From DATBGS01 sp036557885 (GTDB taxonomy: Bacteria > Chloroflexota > Ktedonobacteria > Ktedonobacterales > DATBGS01), in contig DATBGS010000008.1 in the NCBI GenBank assembly GCA_036557885.1, positions 1-46,186 on the forward strand: 46,186 nucleotides of DNA, read 5' to 3'. Each line of letters starts with the position of its first letter. The first letter of the stretch is position 1. Shown here piece by piece: positions 1-7,683 of the stretch. The notes below the pieces were generated by a model that was given only the letters and a program-made list of their open reading frames with translations, was not told where the DNA came from and searched no databases. The translations under genes and the position numbers were made by a program.

Positions 1-251
1 CGAGAGTTCGTTCGTTCATACCATCTATTTTCTTGGGCGTGTGCCCGCTCTCATTTTGGGCACTCCTTTTCAAAAAATGTGCCCCAAGCATAACACCCAC
101 GCAGCGCCGCTGGCAATGATTCTGCTGAGTATCGCGCTGAGCGACGGCTGAGCAGATGACATTGGCGCGTTGTACGCGCTACAATTGAAAACACCAGGCT
201 CTCACCCCCCCATCACCCTATCGGCCAGGCGCCGAAAAAGAAAGAGAAGCC

Positions 252-1001
252 ATGATCCCACTGTTTGACCGCGCAGGGAAAAAGCGACATTGGCCCCTCG
301 TCACCTGGCTGCTGGTGGTCATCAACATTACCGTCTTTGTCTATGAACTGAGCCTGTCTCCGGGGCAGTTGGAATGCGTTTTCCACGATTACGGCGTTAT
401 CCCGCAGTATCTCGCCGCTCACATGGCTCAGCCCTCGCTGCCAGGGGAGGTCTGCACGCTCTATGATGTGCCCAACCCGCTGCTGATGACGATGATTTCG
501 GCGCTCTTTCTGCACGCGGGCTGGCTGCATCTGGCGGGGAATATGCTGTTTTTGCTCATCTTTGGCGATAATGTGGAGGACCGGCTGGGGCATTTGGGCT
601 TTGTGCTGTTGTATCTGGTGTGTGGGCTGGCAGGCATGGTGGCCCAGACGCTGGCAGACCCCCAGGCCACCACGCCCATTATAGGCGCGAGCGGCGCGGT
701 GGCCGGAGTGCTGGCTGGCTATCTGGTGCTCTTTCCGGGGGTGCCGGTGCGTACCCTTTTCTTTGTGATCTTACTTGATCTCCCGGCCTGGTTGGTGATT
801 GGTCTCTGGGTGGTCGTGCAGGCGCTGAGTAGTCTGACGGCCTTTGACGCCGACGCCCAGGCAACGGGAGGCGTGGCCTACTTTGCGCATCTGGGCGGCT
901 TTGCGACGGGACTGGTGCTCGTCCTGCTCTATCGCTGGTTTGGGCCAGCGCCTGCTGCCCCGCGCTCCGCTCCAGACGCGGCAAAACCCACCTCGGAATA
1001 G
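252..1001 (+). CDS. Rhomboid family intramembrane serine protease
   Basis: A 249-residue polytopic membrane protein with the rhomboid signature. The fold motif HLAGN lies at residues 93-97, the nucleophile is Ser147 in a GASGA motif, and the general base is His213 in an AHLGGFATG helix. Asn97 is the usual oxyanion-side residue. Rhomboids cleave transmembrane segments of other proteins inside the bilayer; the substrate cannot be told from sequence. The hydrophobic segments start near residue 15, and the last 20 residues are a polar Ala/Pro-rich cytoplasmic tail. The start is preceded by an AAGAGAAG purine stretch at suitable distance. The gene stands alone, with about 400 bases to the next gene. 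The family call is secure because all catalytic motifs are intact. Confidence 0.93.
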   Translation: MIPLFDRAGKKRHWPLVTWLLVVINITVFVYELSLSPGQLECVFHDYGVIPQYLAAHMAQPSLPGEVCTLYDVPNPLLMTMISALFLHAGWLHLAGNMLFLLIFGDNVEDRLGHLGFVLLYLVCGLAGMVAQTLADPQATTPIIGASGAVAGVLAGYLVLFPGVPVRTLFFVILLDLPAWLVIGLWVVVQALSSLTAFDADAQATGGVAYFAHLGGFATGLVLVLLYRWFGPAPAAPRSAPDAAKPTSE

Positions 1002-1401
1002 GCATCTGGGGAACGAAAAACCACACCAATGGTACGTCTGGGAGATATTGGACGCCAGCGGTTAGCATCCTTTCTCTGGTGGTCCGGCAGAATTTATCAT
1101 TAATCTGAGCTATCTGTTCCCGCCGCTGGGTCTGCTCTGGTGATGGTTTGGCGGCGGTTCAACCTCGTTAATATGCCTCCCTTGATTTTTAGAAATCTTT
1201 CAGTATAATTATACTTAGCCAGAGAGAAAGGGAAGATGGTATTTATGTTCTCCAAACACTATTAAGAATTTTGCACCTGATGATTAGCTAGAAAGCGAGG
1301 GCTGACAGAAAACACTGAACTACCCAACCGGCGCTATCCGAACCAAGCAAGGATTTCAGAGATTGGCTTGTTGCTTAACTTTATGAGGAAAGGAATACCC
1401 T
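1002..1401. other. Intergenic region with promoter and long leader
   Basis: This 400-base stretch holds no supportable gene longer than a few codons. It becomes AT-rich after about 1180 and contains a sigma-70-like promoter at 1182-1209, followed by a leader of roughly 185 bases before the ATG at 1402. A nine-codon reading frame (ATG at 1236, stop ending at 1265) sits behind a GAAAGGGAAG purine tract and could be a leader peptide, but is too short to support on its own. Confidence 0.5.
1182..1209 (+). promoter_or_regulatory. Putative sigma-70 promoter for the secreted protein gene
   Basis: A TTGATT -35 element at 1182-1187 and a perfect TATAAT -10 at 1204-1209 are separated by 16 bases. The surroundings are AT-rich compared with the rest of the window. 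It points to the frameshifted secreted-protein gene starting at 1402. Confidence 0.55.
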
Positions 1402-1990
1402 ATGCGCTTTCAACGGCTCTCTCGTATTCCGTCGGCCCTCAGCGGGGTTCGCGCTTCTCATCACCCTCACCGCATTTCTCTCCCTGGCCGCGTTCTCCCC
1501 TGTGGCCTCGGCTGCACCAACCACTGCACCCCTCCAAAGGGATGTAATCGCTTCGCTCACTCCTCCCGCTTCAACCTCACCTTGCCACAACACCTCAGTC
1601 GTCCTACATGGCAATCAACCCCCGACCATTCGTTGCGCAGACGGCCTTGTACCTACAACTAAAGACCCCTCCCAGCCACAACCCGCTGTAATTGGGACTG
1701 GAGATTGCAGTTCATCATCCTTGTGGCTGTATTGGGATGCGAATCTGAGTGGTGATCGCTTATGCATTCGTGGCGCAGGCCAGATTGATCTCTCTCAAAT
1801 CTGGCACGACCTGTGGAATGGAAGCTGGGCCAATGAGGTGTCAAGTTACTGGGCTGGATGCTCCACCGGGAGAATGAGTGAGGACAACACCAACGCATAT
1901 CAGGTTTTCAGCGCATACGAGAAAGTAACCTACGTTGGAGATGTTTTCAACGATAAATTTAGATATGCTCGCCTCGACACAAATTGTTAA
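1402..1990 (+). pseudogene. Secreted small Cys-containing protein, frameshifted in its signal peptide
   Basis: The ATG at 1402 has a strong GAGGAAAGGAA ribosome binding site and begins MRFQRLSRIPSALS, a basic signal-peptide n-region. The hydrophobic core (AGFALLITLTAFLSLAAF) and signal-peptidase site (ASA-AP) continue in the next frame, with no usable start of its own: that frame has a stop at 1376-1378 and no ATG, GTG or TTG before the core. Removing one G from the GGGG run at 1444-1447 restores one frame of about 195 codons ending at 1990. The mature part has several cysteines and a pattern (LYWDANLSGDRLCI, then WANEVSSYWAG) resembling beta/gamma-crystallin-like folds and peptidase-inhibitor family I36; this assignment is tentative. 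The cause may be a real mutation, phase variation or an assembly error. Confidence 0.6.
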
Positions 1991-2105
1991 GCCTGGCCCA
2001 CAGGGTTAGCGTTGTATTTCTCGCTGGTGTAGTATAAAGACCCTATAGAACTGATAGCCGCACGGTTGCAAATGTGGACTCAACTTGGCTGAGGAAGGAA
2101 AGAAG

Positions 2106-2585
2106 ATGACAGATAGCCAGGCATCAGCCTCTCAAGAGAGGAGCGACCGCCAAGAGGACTTCGGGGTGGCGCTGGTTAGTATTGGAACCGGAGTGGTAAT
2201 GGCTCTGATACTACCCCATCCCCCTGCCTCCTTTGGTCTGTGGAATACAGTAGTTGGAATTACTTTTCTCTGCCTGCTTCAGGCGTATATTCCCCGCCCT
2301 GCCGCTGCGCGTACCCTCTGTGCTGCCTATGCGGCGACATGGGCTATCACCCTGATCTCTATCTTCGGGGTACTACTTGATGGCGTACTGGACCCTACCC
2401 ATGCATTTGCGATCCCAGGGCTCCCTGTGAGCCAAATTGATCTAGCATTGTTCGTCCTATGGGGCCTTATTTTCGGCCTCCGCTTCCTCAGTTTGACCCG
2501 CCCAAACAGGGGTCACAGGGTGTCTCCTTCCCCGAGCAGCAACAGAGCGCCGGAGCCGAACCCACCATCCTCACCAGTTGAGTAA
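2106..2585 (+). CDS. Small four-helix membrane protein of unknown function
   Basis: About 159 residues. The ATG at 2106 is chosen because a GAGGAAGGAAAG ribosome binding site lies directly upstream; an in-frame TTG at 2085 would swallow that site. The N-terminal 20 residues are polar (Ser/Gln/Glu-rich). Four hydrophobic segments follow, roughly at residues 22-42, 47-65, 75-98 and 110-128, and the C-terminal tail is Pro/Ser/Asn-rich. No enzyme motif is visible and the family is not recognised. It ends just before a symmetric terminator shared with the convergent FHA operon. Confidence 0.65.
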   Translation: MTDSQASASQERSDRQEDFGVALVSIGTGVVMALILPHPPASFGLWNTVVGITFLCLLQAYIPRPAAARTLCAAYAATWAITLISIFGVLLDGVLDPTHAFAIPGLPVSQIDLALFVLWGLIFGLRFLSLTRPNRGHRVSPSPSSNRAPEPNPPSSPVE

Positions 2586-2610
2586 CCCCCAGAAGCAGAG
2601 TAAATTGAGT

Positions 2611-2636
2611 GCCCCTGGCTGTACACAGCCAGGGGC
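2611..2636. terminator. Bidirectional intrinsic terminator between convergent genes
   Basis: A perfect 12-bp stem (GCCCCTGGCTGT pairing with ACAGCCAGGGGC) closes a two-base loop and is followed on the plus strand by GATTGTTTTC. It lies between the stop of the four-TM protein and the stop of the last FHA gene, so it can end transcription from both sides. Confidence 0.85.
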
Positions 2637-2664
2637 GATTGTTTTCCTCTGATGTTCGCCAGCG

Positions 2665-3495
2665 CTACCCAGACGTGGTAAAGCGCAGGGCCACGCGGCC
2701 CAGCCGAATTTCCGCGCCGTCGTTGAGCGGTGTGGGGGTTTTGGGCTGGATGCGCTTGCCATTCACAAACGTGAAGTTGGTGCTTTCCAGGTCTTCAATA
2801 GACCACTGGTCGCCGCTTTGGGAGAGCCGCGCGTGCAGCCGCGAGACGCCGCCTTCCTCCGCGCCAAAGGGCGTCAGGTCAATATCGGGGAAGCTGTTGC
2901 TGGGGGCATCCTCGCGGCCCACCAGGGCGCTTGACTTGCCCGCCAGGTCAAAAGCAGCGCCGCTTTTCTGCACCACCAGGCGCGGGTGGGCAGGCGCTGG
3001 GGCTGCCGCCGGGGCTGGTGCAGGTGTCGGGGCTGGCGCGGGCGTTGCGGCAGCCGGTGGTGGTGCCGCCACCGCTGGCGCAGGCGCGGGAGCCGCGACT
3101 GGTTCTGGCGCGGCGGCAGGCGGCGGTGGGAGGTCCGGCGGCGGCATCGTGACTGGCGGAAGCGGTGGCTCGCTGGCTGCCGCTGGCTCGGCGGCTGGTG
3201 ACGGTGCCACAGTGGTTGCTTCCAGATCAGCGTTGGGCGCGGACATCGGCGCGGGGACTGTCGGTTCTTCTGGCGCCGCCTGCGCAGCGCTGGGATCGGC
3301 CTCCGCAGCGGGCGCAGTTGGGGCGACCTGCGTCACCTCGGTTTCGTCGCTTGAAGGCGGCAGAGAGGGCACCGCCGGGAACGTGGGCTGCTCATCCGCG
3401 CTGTTCTCTGGGACTGCCATCAACGGCTTGCCGCATTGATCGCAAAAGGTGGCCTCATCCGGGTTGATGTGCCCATCGGGACATTGAAGTGTCAT
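2665..3495 (-). CDS. Zinc-ribbon / Pro-Ala linker / FHA domain protein
   Basis: A 276-residue soluble protein in three parts. Residues 5-21 form a short zinc-ribbon-like knuckle (C5, H9, C18, C21). Residues 30-168 are a long, low-complexity Pro/Ala linker. Residues 170-273 are a forkhead-associated domain with the LVGRED, SRLHAR and NFTFVNGK blocks that form the phosphothreonine-binding loops. FHA domains bind phosphothreonine peptides, so this is a likely reader for the kinase encoded upstream in the same operon. It is the last gene of the operon, 26 bases after the second FHA gene. Transmembrane segments are absent. The paralogue next door shares the same N- and C-terminal blocks. Confidence 0.88.
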   Translation of the reverse strand: MTLQCPDGHINPDEATFCDQCGKPLMAVPENSADEQPTFPAVPSLPPSSDETEVTQVAPTAPAAEADPSAAQAAPEEPTVPAPMSAPNADLEATTVAPSPAAEPAAASEPPLPPVTMPPPDLPPPPAAAPEPVAAPAPAPAVAAPPPAAATPAPAPTPAPAPAAAPAPAHPRLVVQKSGAAFDLAGKSSALVGREDAPSNSFPDIDLTPFGAEEGGVSRLHARLSQSGDQWSIEDLESTNFTFVNGKRIQPKTPTPLNDGAEIRLGRVALRFTTSG

Positions 3496-3521
3496 AAGTT
3501 CCTGCCTTTCGAGCCACCCTC

Positions 3522-4145
3522 TTACGAGGCGCTAAACTTTAGCACCACGCGACCCAGGCGAACCTCGTCGCCGTTCTTAATCGGGGTGGGCGTTTTAGGC
3601 GCAATTTTCTGCTTATTGACAAAGGTAAAGTTGATGCTATTCAGGTCTTCAATCAGATACTGGCCGTTAGAAAAGGTAATTCTGGCATGGCGTCGCCCCA
3701 CGCCGCCTTCTTCGCCACCATGCGGAGCCAGGTCCACATCGGGGAAGATATTGCTGACGGCATCCTCGCGGCCAATCAGCACGTCGCTCTTGCCGGTGAT
3801 GTCGAAGGAGGCATTGCCACCCTCCAGAACCAGCTTGGCCGGGGACGCGGCAACAGCGGGCGCCGCCGCCACTGCTGCGGGCGCGACCATTGCCGGGGCT
3901 GGAGTCGCCGCCATCTGCGGGGCGGGCGCGGCGTTCATGTTGGCGCCACAGTCTTTGCAAAATGCTTCGCTGGCCGGATTCGCTGAGCCGCAATTGGGGC
4001 AGTTGCGTGTCCCGCCCATGACTGGCGCGACGGCGGGCGCCGCTGCGGGCATGCCCGCGCCCGGCGCGGCCAGTGGCTCGCCACACTCATCACAAAATGC
4101 CGAGCCATCCGGGTTTTGATGGCCCTGTGAGCATACGACAGTCAT
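3522..4145 (-). CDS. Double zinc-ribbon FHA domain protein
   Basis: A 207-residue paralogue of the adjacent FHA protein. It has two zinc-binding knuckles, the first as CSQGH...CDEC (residues 5-21) and the second as CPNC...CKDC (about 49-66), then a shorter Ala/Pro linker and a C-terminal FHA domain from about residue 103. The FHA motifs are LIGRED, GRRHAR and NFTFVNKQ. The start is secured by a GAGGAGGGA ribosome binding site that overlaps the stop codon of the upstream vWA gene, implying translational coupling. The predicted role is recognition of threonine-phosphorylated proteins produced by the operon kinase. Confidence 0.88.
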   Translation of the reverse strand: MTVVCSQGHQNPDGSAFCDECGEPLAAPGAGMPAAAPAVAPVMGGTRNCPNCGSANPASEAFCKDCGANMNAAPAPQMAATPAPAMVAPAAVAAAPAVAASPAKLVLEGGNASFDITGKSDVLIGREDAVSNIFPDVDLAPHGGEEGGVGRRHARITFSNGQYLIEDLNSINFTFVNKQKIAPKTPTPIKNGDEVRLGRVVLKFSAS

Positions 4146-4147
4146 TG

Positions 4148-5416
4148 CTATCCCTCCTCAGTTGTTGCGTCACTGGAACCGCCATACGAAGCCATCAGGT
4201 CCAGGGTCAGCTTGCGCGTTTTGTTGCCAACGCTCTTAATTTGTTCTTTGGAAACCTGCTGGCCCGCGCTGATCTGCGCCAGAGTTGCCTGCGTCTCAGC
4301 ATCGAGCACTCTGGTGACGTTTTCATGCAGCACGGTGGTCACTTTGCCAGTGGACTTGTATTCATCCAGCACGCGCGTCACCAGCCGGTGCGCGTTGGCT
4401 TTTTCCACAAAGTTCATCACCAGCGCGTTATCGGCGCTGGCCTCGGCGGGATTCTGGGTGAACCCCAGCACCACGTTGGTCTGCACCTGCTCGCTGGTAT
4501 GATTGAGCAGCGGCACATCATATGTTAATTCGGCCACCGCGATGCGGAAAACCCCAGCCGGTTTGGGTTCAATCATCAATTCAAACAGCACCGCCTGCGA
4601 AGAGTCTTTTTCCAGATCGCCCAGCGGAACGCTGGCCGCTGTGTCTCGTAGCCCCTGCTGGCCCAGGTCGGTAATCTGCGGCAGCACCCGCACAATGCGC
4701 CGGGGGGTGATGCCCGCCGAAAGCTTCAGCGTCAGTTGGGCGTTGCGCACCGCAACGGCGGCGGCGCTCTGGAACTGCTGCCGGAAGATCGTCAGGGCAT
4801 CATCGGGCTGGCGGATAAACTCGGCTTCCAGGCCCCCGCTGCGGCGGCCAACGTTGTCCAGCAGGTCTTCGTCCCAATCGGCGCCAATCCCCAGAGGGTA
4901 GATATTGAAGCCCCGGCGTCCGGCGTCATCCGCCAGGTTGCGGCAGCGATCCGTATCGCCGTAGGTCACGCCATCGGTCAGCAGCACCATACGATTGATG
5001 GTGCCTGCGGAGGCATATTTCTGGAGTTCGTTGAGGGCTGCCGCCATGCCATGCGACATAGTAGTGCCGCCGCCCTCGCGGATCTGCCCGACGCGATAGG
5101 AGATGCCCTGCTTGTCCATTGCTGGCTGGGCGGGCACAATCACCTGCACGGTTTCATCAAACGTGATGACCGAGATATAGTCGGTGTCGGACATTTGCTC
5201 GACCAGCTTCTGGACGGCTTTCTTGACGGCGGTCAGTTTGGCGCCCTTCATTGAGCCTGAGCGGTCCAGCACCAGCGCAAAGTTGAGCGGCATGCGCACC
5301 TGCGCTACCACCTCCGTCGCTTTTGCCTCCACCATCAGGTAAGCCAGTTGCGGCGTATTCGAGACAAGCATCTGTTCTTTGCCAAGCTGGGTGTTCAGCG
5401 TGACTTCGCCGGGCAT
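4148..5416 (-). CDS. von Willebrand factor A (vWA) domain protein
   Basis: A protein of about 422 residues with an N-terminal beta segment, then a vWA domain. The metal-ion-dependent adhesion site is complete: DRSGS at residues 51-55, Thr118 in GGGTTM, and Asp148 in LLTDG. The C-terminal part after about residue 220 is a beta-rich domain often found behind vWA domains in bacterial signalling proteins. The start at 5416 is preferred over an upstream in-frame ATG because AAAGGAG lies eight bases upstream. Zinc ribbons and membrane segments are absent, so it is the only operon member without a ribbon apart from the short PP2C. In such clusters vWA proteins are thought to scaffold kinase and phosphatase; that role is inferred here. 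Confidence 0.88.
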   Translation of the reverse strand: MPGEVTLNTQLGKEQMLVSNTPQLAYLMVEAKATEVVAQVRMPLNFALVLDRSGSMKGAKLTAVKKAVQKLVEQMSDTDYISVITFDETVQVIVPAQPAMDKQGISYRVGQIREGGGTTMSHGMAAALNELQKYASAGTINRMVLLTDGVTYGDTDRCRNLADDAGRRGFNIYPLGIGADWDEDLLDNVGRRSGGLEAEFIRQPDDALTIFRQQFQSAAAVAVRNAQLTLKLSAGITPRRIVRVLPQITDLGQQGLRDTAASVPLGDLEKDSSQAVLFELMIEPKPAGVFRIAVAELTYDVPLLNHTSEQVQTNVVLGFTQNPAEASADNALVMNFVEKANAHRLVTRVLDEYKSTGKVTTVLHENVTRVLDAETQATLAQISAGQQVSKEQIKSVGNKTRKLTLDLMASYGGSSDATTEEG

Positions 5417-5631
5417 ATAGGTCGCTCCTTTCGAGCAAGACGGTTCTGTCGTACCACATTCTAAAACGGGAGCGGGTGGTCCTGCATCCCTGACCGCGCT
5501 CTCCTTTGGCGAATCCTCGCTCCCGTTGCTCATTATTCCACATTATAGACTACGAGAAGGGAGAGAGCCTTGTTGCAGCAACAGAGGCCACCTGTGGCGT
5601 ACTTCACATACTGCACATGCGTTGCCGAAAC

Positions 5632-7587
5632 TTACTCTCGCGCCTGCACCACGATCACACTGATATTATCTTCGCCCCCATTTTCGTTGGCGGTCTGCAT
5701 CAACGTATCGGCGGCTTTCTGCGGGTCGGATGCCTCGCGCACAATCTGTTCAATTTGCGGGTCGCGGATCATCTCCCACAGCCCATCGCAGCAGATCACC
5801 AGCTGATAGCCGGGGCGCAGTTTTTCGGTAAACAGGTCCACCGGCAGGTCGCGTCGGTCCCCCAGCGAGCGCAAAATCTGGTTGCGCTGTGGATGGGTAT
5901 AGATGTCGTCGCGCTCAATCAGCCCGCCAATCACCAACTGCATCACCAGCGAGTGATCTACTGAGATGGGATGCAGCGAGATGGTGTCATAGAGATAGGT
6001 GCGGCTATCGCCCACGTTGATAATATACGCCGTATCCCCGACCACCAGCGCCCCCGTCACTGTAGACCCCATATCGCTGCGGGTTTGCTCGTTGGATTCG
6101 ACCAGCGCGATATTGGCCGCCCCAACCGCGTCTTTGAGCTTTTGCCCAATCATTTCGCCATCGGGGAAGGCTCCGGCCTGGAGCGCGGGCAGCAGCAGAT
6201 CGCGCGTGATCGTCTCCGCAATGACGCCAATCGCTTTTTTGCTGGCGGCCTGGCCGTCGTCGTGTCCGCCCAGGCCATCGGCCACGATATACAGGCCAAA
6301 CGGCTCCGAGAGCGATTCATGCACGCGGCTCATCTGCATCACCAGGATGCTATCTTCGTTGGGGCTGCCCCGGCGCGTCAGGCCCACGTCTGAGCGCCCA
6401 CCGGCGACCAGGGTCACGCCCAGCGGGAAGGCTGACTCCTCATCTTCAAGCGCTTCCACATGGTAGTGGCGCGGGCCAATAATAAAGCTGTCCAGGGCGG
6501 TCATGGGCTGCGTCGGCCAGTCCTGCTGCTCGGCGTGAACCGCCGCTGGCGCTGTCGGTGATGTCACCTGGACTGGTTGAGGTGGCTCGGCTGCCGGGCC
6601 GGGTTCGCTGGGTTGGGCACCGTTTGCGCTGGGGGCGCCGCCCTCTGGGGCCACCTGCTCTGGCGTCTGGCCTGCTGCTTCGGCCTGCTTTGCCTCCTCC
6701 ACAGGAGAGGTAAGGTCGGGCTGGGTCGCTTCGCCAGTGTGGACATGCTCGCGCAGCCGATACTGCTTGCTCAGCATATCGGCGCCGCAGTTGGAGCAAT
6801 AGGGGTCGGGGTCGCGCGTTTCTGGATAGATGGCTCCGCACGCCCAACAGTGCAGGTAGCCGCGTTTATCGCTGATGCGATAGAGGTTTTCCTCCACCGC
6901 TTCATGCAGCACCTCTTCGATGCGATAGCGGTCCTTGAGGAGCATGCCTGGGTGCAGCGCTTCGTAATCCCCCAATGTCTCAAGCACCTCTGGGGTCACG
7001 ACAACTTCGATACCGGGGCGTGGGATACGGATAGTGGCTTCTGCATCAAGATCGTGCTGTTCTTCTGGGACTGGCTGAGTTGTGCCTTCCATAGGTGGCC
7101 CTCCTGGTGAGTGGTCGTCTCTTGGATAGAGATCTTCAGATGGGGTTGAGGGCGGTGGCAAGGCGTCTGCTGCCTGTCCTGGGCTATTGGACTCACCTGC
7201 CGCCCCAGGAAGCGGGGGCGGCGGTGGAATGGGCACGACTTCCTCCTGGGCCTGTGGCTGCGAAGGCAGCCCAGTACCGGCCTCATCTCCAGATGTTTCA
7301 GAATCATGTTGTGCTGCTGGCAGCACGTCAGGTTCGCTGGCTGCTGGTGGCTCGGCTGCGCTGGAGCGGCGCATCGGCGCGGTGGGCGTGGCTTTGCCAG
7401 GCAAACGGCTGGCAGGAGCTTTGCCCGGCTCAAGGGGGCCAGCAGATGCAAGGGCTACACCGGCTTGCCTATCGGGAGCTGCGGGTTTCGTGCTGGCGAC
7501 AGGTTCATTCCCTGGAATTGCCAGACCACAGTTGTTGCAAAATTTTGCGTTCTCCCGCAGGCTCGCATTACAGTGAGGGCATTGCAT
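5632..7587 (-). CDS. Large PP2C-type phosphatase with two zinc ribbons
   Basis: A protein of about 651 residues, far longer than a typical 240-280 residue bacterial PP2C. Order: zinc ribbon (C3, C6, C17, C20); a Pro/Ala/Ser-rich linker to about residue 195; a short segment (RYRIEEVL...ENLYRI) that looks like the first strands of a Ser/Thr kinase N-lobe; a second ribbon (CWACG ... CSNCG); another disordered linker; then a PP2C domain over the last 260 residues. PP2C metal-site motifs are present: NEDS, ADGLGG, GSTVTG, VGDSRTYL, CDGLWEMI and GEDNIS. It should dephosphorylate Ser/Thr-phosphorylated proteins. The start at 7587 has a GGAGGAGG site. No catalytic loop of a kinase is present, so the kinase-like stretch cannot be active. 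Confidence 0.88.
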   Translation of the reverse strand: MQCPHCNASLRENAKFCNNCGLAIPGNEPVASTKPAAPDRQAGVALASAGPLEPGKAPASRLPGKATPTAPMRRSSAAEPPAASEPDVLPAAQHDSETSGDEAGTGLPSQPQAQEEVVPIPPPPPLPGAAGESNSPGQAADALPPPSTPSEDLYPRDDHSPGGPPMEGTTQPVPEEQHDLDAEATIRIPRPGIEVVVTPEVLETLGDYEALHPGMLLKDRYRIEEVLHEAVEENLYRISDKRGYLHCWACGAIYPETRDPDPYCSNCGADMLSKQYRLREHVHTGEATQPDLTSPVEEAKQAEAAGQTPEQVAPEGGAPSANGAQPSEPGPAAEPPQPVQVTSPTAPAAVHAEQQDWPTQPMTALDSFIIGPRHYHVEALEDEESAFPLGVTLVAGGRSDVGLTRRGSPNEDSILVMQMSRVHESLSEPFGLYIVADGLGGHDDGQAASKKAIGVIAETITRDLLLPALQAGAFPDGEMIGQKLKDAVGAANIALVESNEQTRSDMGSTVTGALVVGDTAYIINVGDSRTYLYDTISLHPISVDHSLVMQLVIGGLIERDDIYTHPQRNQILRSLGDRRDLPVDLFTEKLRPGYQLVICCDGLWEMIRDPQIEQIVREASDPQKAADTLMQTANENGGEDNISVIVVQARE

Positions 7588-7683
7588 GGTTGCTGCCTCC
7601 TCCAAACAAAACACATTCCGTGATCGCGCCTGTGTGCCCAGGCCAGCCGCCAGGCCAGGTAGATAGATTCAGATATGTATTTC

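Noticed and set aside
1..51. Possible minus-strand gene start (ATG at 17-19, MNERTL)
   Set aside because: Only six codons are visible and the ribosome binding site is weak; cannot be supported.
679..1068. Minus-strand open frame of 129 codons over the rhomboid gene end
   Set aside because: It is antisense to a clear rhomboid frame and its product is Arg/Pro-rich with no domain.
1236..1265. Nine-codon leader peptide upstream of the secreted protein
   Set aside because: Too short to distinguish from chance; mentioned only in the intergenic entry.
2609..3439. Plus-strand 276-codon open frame opposite the FHA gene
   Set aside because: Its Gly/Ala-rich product is the antisense shadow of the Pro/Ala linker in the real FHA protein.
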